Shown here: in pieces, positions 61,301 through 64,000 of the stretch
How the letters are laid out: every line of letters starts with the position of its first letter
How positions within the stretch are numbered: the stretch's first letter is position 1
Assembly (NCBI RefSeq): GCF_001953875.1
Contig: NZ_MQUR01000014.1
Location: 1-64,000 of the forward strand
DNA length: 64,000 nucleotides
Direction: 5' to 3'
Source: Streptomyces amritsarensis
GTDB taxonomy: Bacteria; Actinomycetota; Actinomycetes; Streptomycetales; Streptomycetaceae
Position numbers and translations under genes: made by a program
The notes under the pieces: model-generated
What the model saw: only the letters and a program-made list of their open reading frames with translations
Told to the model about the DNA's origin: nothing
Database searches by the model: none

Positions 61301-61316
61301 GGCACTCACGGACTGA
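58305..61316 (+). CDS. sbcC: Exonuclease SbcCD subunit C (SMC-like ATPase)
   Basis: The product is 1003 aa. Walker A is GPTGAGKT (residues 35-42), near the N-terminal RLHRLAVTAFGPFADPQEID. Two long Ala/Arg/Glu-rich coiled-coil arms (about 200-510 and 530-830) flank a zinc hook, EACTVCGSAEH, with Cys518 and Cys521. The C-terminal lobe has the ABC signature LSGGETFFASLSLALGLADV and Walker B TLFIDEGFGSLDDQALDEVL. The whole SMC layout is intact. It partners SbcD directly upstream. Confidence 0.96.
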   Translation: MRLHRLAVTAFGPFADPQEIDFDALSGAGIFLLHGPTGAGKTSVLDAVCYALYGSVPGARQAPGTSLRSDHAAPGTPTEVTLELTAGGRRLEITRRPEQERPKKRGTGTTKDKAQSRLREHTGDGWTALSRSHQEIGEEIEHLLGMSREQFCQVVLLPQGEFARFLRADEAARGRLLGRLFDTRRFAAVETLLGERRRAAEARVRAGDEKVLHTAQRLAQAAGDSADLRAWPLPGHQPGDPGLAGAVRAWAAVARCSARERLDVAEYALAAVEGRHAAARRAAEDARELDRLQRRHAETARRAALLAEAEPERERVRALLDRARRAAMVAPALELRGAASSAHLAAAHAETAARAELPPPLREAGADQLAAVEQRLREELGALGAAHRAEQRSAEIGRERADLERESRAAEEQHQESAEWLARWDETRTALQERADAAQQAATLAEQLAGRLEPARMNLSAARRRDEFAAEAERAEAELLDLREESAAARESWLQLKEARLRGIAAELAEALVAGEACTVCGSAEHPAPARPAPGHVDRAAEDAAHAAFEQAEQARSAVERRLAAAREARAEAASAAGEATTAELLSLTADLSARHAAAHAAAAGLHAAREQLARAEREHAARSADRLDAETRAAARASRREALDREQASLEAELALVRRDAPTVAARARTLEDRVRMVASAAACLRRAETAAARLKEADDQLADAAFKAGFDTVEAAADAVLPEYERTALQHRLDTWQAEEALLADRLGESGTAEAAAQPPAAPDAAEAYAAAAAAKLRTAGSACDAARVRCTELDRLSRQMEQELRALGPLREDYDRVARLAGLTAGTSADNERRMRLEAYVLAARLEQVAAAATVRLLRMSGGRYTLVHSDARAGGRGRSGLGLHVVDAWTGSERDTATLSGGETFFASLSLALGLADVVTDEAGGTRLDTLFIDEGFGSLDDQALDEVLDVLDSLRERDRSVGIVSHVADLRTRVQAQLEIVKQRGGSVVRHRTAALTD

Positions 61317-61386
61317 GCAGCTCCGGCCGGCGAACGGGCCGATCGGGCGGCGGGCCGGCTCACGGGCCGCGCGGGCCCGGGCCAGC

Positions 61387-61833
61387 TCACGGGCTGAGCG
61401 GGCGGCGGGGCAGCGGCGAGGAGTAGACGATGCTCGTCGTCACCGAGCCGAGTCCCGAGATCCGGCCGGTGACCTCCTCGAGGTGTCCCATCGAGCGGGT
61501 CGCGACCTTGAGGACGAAGCAGTCGTCGCCCGTGACGTGATGGGCCTCCAGGATCTCCGGGGTGGCCTCCAGGAAGTCGTGGAACGGCTTGTAGTTGCCG
61601 TGCGGATAGCGCAGCCGCACCAGCGCGAGGATGGACTTGCCGAGCTTCTCCGGGTCCACGACGGCCGTGTAGCCGGTGATCACACCGGCTTCCTCCAGCC
61701 GGCGGACCCGCTCGGTGACGGCGCTCGCGGACATGGACACGGTGCGGGCGAGCTCGGTGAAGCTGGCGCGGCCGTCCCGCTGGAGCGCTTCGAGGATCCG
61801 CCAGTCGGTGGCGTCAGGGGAATAGTCGGTCAT
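61387..61833 (-). CDS. Lrp/AsnC family transcriptional regulator
   Basis: The product is 148 aa. The N-terminal HTH is DATDWRILEALQRDGRASFT followed by ELARTVSMSASAVTERVRRL, then EEAGVITGYTAVVDPEKLGK, which is the linker into the RAM domain. ILEAHHVTGDDCFVLKVATR is the ligand-binding core. The ATG at 61833 lacks a ribosome site but lies 6 nt past a -10-like box, so the message may be leaderless. It is divergent from a rhodanese gene with 94 bp between starts; I recall this pair as recurrent in Streptomyces. The ligand is probably an amino acid. Confidence 0.93.
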   Translation of the reverse strand: MTDYSPDATDWRILEALQRDGRASFTELARTVSMSASAVTERVRRLEEAGVITGYTAVVDPEKLGKSILALVRLRYPHGNYKPFHDFLEATPEILEAHHVTGDDCFVLKVATRSMGHLEEVTGRISGLGSVTTSIVYSSPLPRRPLSP

Positions 61834-61839
61834 GGGGCA

Positions 61840-61869
61840 GGTGTAGCAGGGGATTCCCCGGCGAGACAA
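61840..61869 (-). promoter_or_regulatory. Promoter candidate for the Lrp gene, leaderless layout
   Basis: On the minus strand TTGTCT (61869-61864), an 18 bp spacer and TACACC (61845-61840) precede the Lrp ATG by 6 nt. Transcription would start at or within a base or two of the start codon. Confidence 0.45.
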
Positions 61870-61891
61870 GGAAAAGGCCGGGGAAACCCAC

Positions 61892-61920
61892 TTCCTGGGG
61901 TGATCAACAGATCGTAGATT
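61892..61920 (+). promoter_or_regulatory. Promoter candidate for the rhodanese gene, leaderless layout
   Basis: TTCCTG (61892-61897), a 17 bp spacer and TAGATT (61915-61920) precede the ATG by 7 nt. The AT-rich GATCAACAGATC segment just upstream is a plausible Lrp-type binding site. Confidence 0.45.
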
Positions 61921-61927
61921 TCTGGCC

Positions 61928-62443
61928 ATGACGACGACGCAGAACGCCTCCTCCGCCTCCGCCGCCACCAACCCCGTGCTCCGCGTGCCCCCGGCCTCCC
62001 CGGCCGCGGCCGCCGCGTACTTCGCTGCGAGCCTGGCCTTCCACGCGGACGTCTCCGATGTCGCGAGCGCCTTCAAGGCCCACCGCGAGTCGGGCGCCGA
62101 GCTGGGCTTCCAGCTGGTCGACTCCCGCTCCACGCCCTCGTGGGACCAGGCGCACGTGCCCGGTGCGATCCACCTGCCCACCGCCCTCGTCCCCGAGCAG
62201 GCCGAGCGGCTCCTGGACAAGAACCTGCCCGTGGTGACCTACTGCTGGGGCCCCGGCTGCAACGGCGCCACCCGATCCGCCCTCGCCCTGGCCGAACTCG
62301 GCTTCCAGGTCAAGGAGATGCTCGGCGGCATCGAGTACTGGATCCGCGAGGGCTTCGAGGTCGAGACCTGGCAGGGCGTGCAGCGGCGCGGCGAGGCCGA
62401 CCCGCTGACCGCGCCGACCGACTCGGACGCCTGCGGCTGCTGA
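61928..62443 (+). CDS. Rhodanese-like domain protein
   Basis: The product is 171 aa. A single rhodanese domain follows a Thr/Ser/Ala leader: FQLVDSRSTPSWDQAHVPGA then IHLPTALVPEQAERLLDKNL and VVTYCWGPGCNGATRSALAL. The active-site loop has Cys106 (CWGPGCNGA) with a second Cys111, so a persulfide or disulfide could form. The tail carries a C-x-C (ACGC) end. It may transfer sulfur in a pathway controlled by the divergent Lrp regulator. A two-way terminator follows. Confidence 0.9.
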   Translation: MTTTQNASSASAATNPVLRVPPASPAAAAAYFAASLAFHADVSDVASAFKAHRESGAELGFQLVDSRSTPSWDQAHVPGAIHLPTALVPEQAERLLDKNLPVVTYCWGPGCNGATRSALALAELGFQVKEMLGGIEYWIREGFEVETWQGVQRRGEADPLTAPTDSDACGC

Positions 62444-62457
62444 CGCAGCCGCCCCGC

Positions 62458-62501
62458 GCGCACGGGCCGCCCCCTCCCGCGGGAGGGGGCGGCCCGTGCG
62501 C
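62458..62501. terminator. 44 bp perfect palindrome between convergent genes
   Basis: The palindrome starts GCGCACGGGCCGCCCCC and is perfect across all 44 positions. It lies 15 nt after the rhodanese stop and 57 nt before the end of the DUF885 gene. It should terminate transcription from both sides. Confidence 0.85.
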
Positions 62502-62558
62502 CGTGCGCCGTGCGTGGTCAGGCGTCCGCCGTCCGCCGGCCGGTGCCGCCCGGCGCCG

Positions 62559-64000
62559 TCAGAGCTTCGACAGCTCGTCCAGCAGGTCGTCCAGCCCCAG
62601 CGAACCCTGCGACAGCGCCGCCATGTGCCAGGCCTTCAGGTCGAAGGAATCGCCGTGCGCGGCCCGTGCGTTGTCCCGGCCCAGCAGCCAGGTGCGCTCG
62701 CCCAGTTTGTAGCCGATCGCCTGGCCCGGCATCGACAGGTAGCGGGTCAGCTCGCTCTCCACGAACTCCGCCGGCCGGCCGCTGTGCAGGCCGAAGAACT
62801 CCTGCGCGAGGTCCACGGTCCACGTCTCGCCCGGGTGGAACGGCGAGTCGGCCGGGATCTCCAGGCCCAGGTGCATGCCGATGTCGACGATGACCCGCGC
62901 CGCGCGCATCATCTGGCAGTCCAGGTAGCCCAGGCGCTGCTCGGCGTCCTTGAGGTAGCCCAGTTCGTCCATCAGCCGCTCCGCGTACAGGGCCCAGCCC
63001 TCGCAGTTGGCGCTGACCCAGCCGACGGTGGCCTGGTAGCGGGAGAGCTGGTCCGCCACATGCGTCCACTGCGCGAGCTGCAGGTGGTGGCCGGGCACGC
63101 CCTCGTGGTACCAGGTGGACACCAGATCGTAGACCGGGAAGCGGGTCTGCCCCATGGTGGGCAGCCAGGTGCGGCCGGGCCGGGAGAAGTCCTCCGACGG
63201 GGAGGTGTAGTACGGGGCCGCGGGGCCGCCCGGAGGGGCGATCCGGGACTCCACCTTGCGGACCCGCTCGGCCAGTTCGAAGTGGGTGCCGTCGAGGTTC
63301 TCGATGGCCTCGTCCATCAGGCTCTGCAGCCAGGCCTGGACCTCGTCCACCCCCTCGATGTGGGTGCCGTGCTCGTCCAGGTGCCGCAGCGCCTCCCAGG
63401 GGCCCGCGCCCGGGAGGATCTTGGCCGCCTCGGTCTTCATCTCGGCGAGCAGCCGGTGGTACTCCGACCAGCCGTAGGCGTAGGCCTCGTCCAGGTCCAG
63501 GTCGGTGCCGTTGAAGTAGCGGGACCAGCGGGCGTAGCGCTCGCGGCCCACCGTGTCGGGCCGGCCCTCGACGGCCGGGGCGTACACCGAGGTCATCCAG
63601 TCGCGCAGTTCGACGACGGCGGCGGTGGCGCCGGCAGCCGCCGCGTCCAGCTCGCCGCGCAGGGACTCCGGCCCGCCGGAGGCGAAGTCCTCGAAGAAGG
63701 CGGCGGAGGTGCCGTCCTGGCCGGCCCAGGTGGTCAGCTGGCCGATCATCGTCCCGGTGGCGCGCGGGCCGCCGTACAGGCCGCGGTCCAGGCCGAGCTG
63801 CAGGGTCTCGCGGTAGCCGGCGAAGGCGGCCGGGACGGCGCGCAGGCGCTCGGCGATGGCCGCCCAGTCCTCGTCGGTGTCGGCGGGGGTCAGGGAGAAG
63901 ACCTCGCGGACCGAGTGCACGGGGCTGTGGATGTTGCTGACCGCCCGCAGGTCCTCGTCGGCCTCGTGGACCGCGAGCTCGGCGGTGAGGCGTTCGCGGA
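62559..64000 (-). CDS. DUF885 family protein, putative metallopeptidase (5' end beyond window)
   Basis: The visible part is 480 codons; the start lies beyond base 64000. The frame remains open to the edge, reading RERLTAELAVHEADEDLRAV followed by SNIHSPVHSVREVF, so the short ATG/GTG forms inside it are not real starts. The gluzincin-like site is WYHEGVPGHHLQLAQWTHVA (HExxPGHH). TVGWVSANCEGWALYAERLM supplies the downstream Glu, and LGYLDCQMMRAARVIVDIGM is another conserved block. The family is annotated as DUF885 and resembles M2/M3-type peptidases. The substrate is unknown. Confidence 0.93.
   Translation of the reverse strand, partial: RERLTAELAVHEADEDLRAVSNIHSPVHSVREVFSLTPADTDEDWAAIAERLRAVPAAFAGYRETLQLGLDRGLYGGPRATGTMIGQLTTWAGQDGTSAAFFEDFASGGPESLRGELDAAAAGATAAVVELRDWMTSVYAPAVEGRPDTVGRERYARWSRYFNGTDLDLDEAYAYGWSEYHRLLAEMKTEAAKILPGAGPWEALRHLDEHGTHIEGVDEVQAWLQSLMDEAIENLDGTHFELAERVRKVESRIAPPGGPAAPYYTSPSEDFSRPGRTWLPTMGQTRFPVYDLVSTWYHEGVPGHHLQLAQWTHVADQLSRYQATVGWVSANCEGWALYAERLMDELGYLKDAEQRLGYLDCQMMRAARVIVDIGMHLGLEIPADSPFHPGETWTVDLAQEFFGLHSGRPAEFVESELTRYLSMPGQAIGYKLGERTWLLGRDNARAAHGDSFDLKAWHMAALSQGSLGLDDLLDELSKL

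Overview
The window is a 64 kb stretch of high-GC actinobacterial chromosome, almost certainly Streptomyces. The signs are very high G+C with third-position GC bias, frequent GTG starts, GGAGG-type ribosome sites, and a set of families typical of the genus: DUF5999, a divergent third EF-Tu, a MocR regulator facing a NimA-like flavoprotein, and a glycine riboswitch in front of gcvP. It reads as ordinary chromosome, with no prophage, no intact insertion sequence, no CRISPR array, no rRNA or tRNA, and no large biosynthetic cluster.

Layout. 0-5 kb: small membrane or stress-type genes (YihY/BrkB, VanZ, DUF1206, SRPBCC, VOC). 5-9 kb: PRC-barrel gene, tandem glycine riboswitch, gcvP and a strong terminator. 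9-16 kb: DUF5999 protein, conserved hypothetical, GCS2-type ligase, CPBP membrane protease, membrane protein, PhzF-like isomerase, His-rich PadR regulator, SRPBCC protein. 16-24 kb: three EamA/DMT transporters, the NimA/MocR divergent pair, LysR regulator, PPOx protein, isochorismatase-fold protein. 24-34 kb: DUF2252, CMD-type protein, secreted CinY/HetC-like protein, DHA2 MFS pump, HipA-like kinase with DUF3037 partner, two SDRs, solute-binding lipoprotein. 34-43 kb: uracil-DNA glycosylase, lipoprotein, DinB protein, Gfo/Idh/MocA oxidoreductase, apolipoprotein N-acyltransferase, undecaprenyl-diphosphatase, TVP38 protein, AlkD-like protein. 42-49 kb: tuf3, patatin-like lipase, spermidine-synthase-like protein, MFS exporter, Pro/Gln-rich membrane protein, hotdog thioesterase. 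49-56 kb: GH3 Tat lipoprotein, DedA, gamma-carbonic anhydrase, hexapeptide acyltransferase, EamA transporter, XRE-cupin regulator, CoA-binding protein. 56-64 kb: YigZ protein, sbcD-sbcC, Lrp regulator divergent from a rhodanese, and a DUF885 gene cut by the right edge.

Genes that appear to work together: SRPBCC and DUF1206 (5 nt gap); gcvP under its glycine-sensing leader; HipA-like kinase and DUF3037 (4 nt overlap); the two SDRs behind a consensus promoter; sbcD and sbcC (4 nt overlap, an MRN-type nuclease); and three divergent regulator/target pairs (NimA-like/MocR, EamA/LysR, Lrp/rhodanese).

The least ordinary signals are: two copies of a CTAG-ended miniature inverted-repeat element, one of which supplies the stop codons of both flanking genes; the HipA-like/DUF3037 pair; tuf3 with a 36-codon ORF ahead of it; a Pro-Pro-Pro leader peptide followed by two competing hairpins; a 7-codon ORF overlapping the sbcD start; an isochorismatase-fold protein without its cysteine; a 25 bp tandem repeat growing out of a stop codon; and several decayed gene remnants. 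All functional calls are by reading the sequence; no database search was possible.
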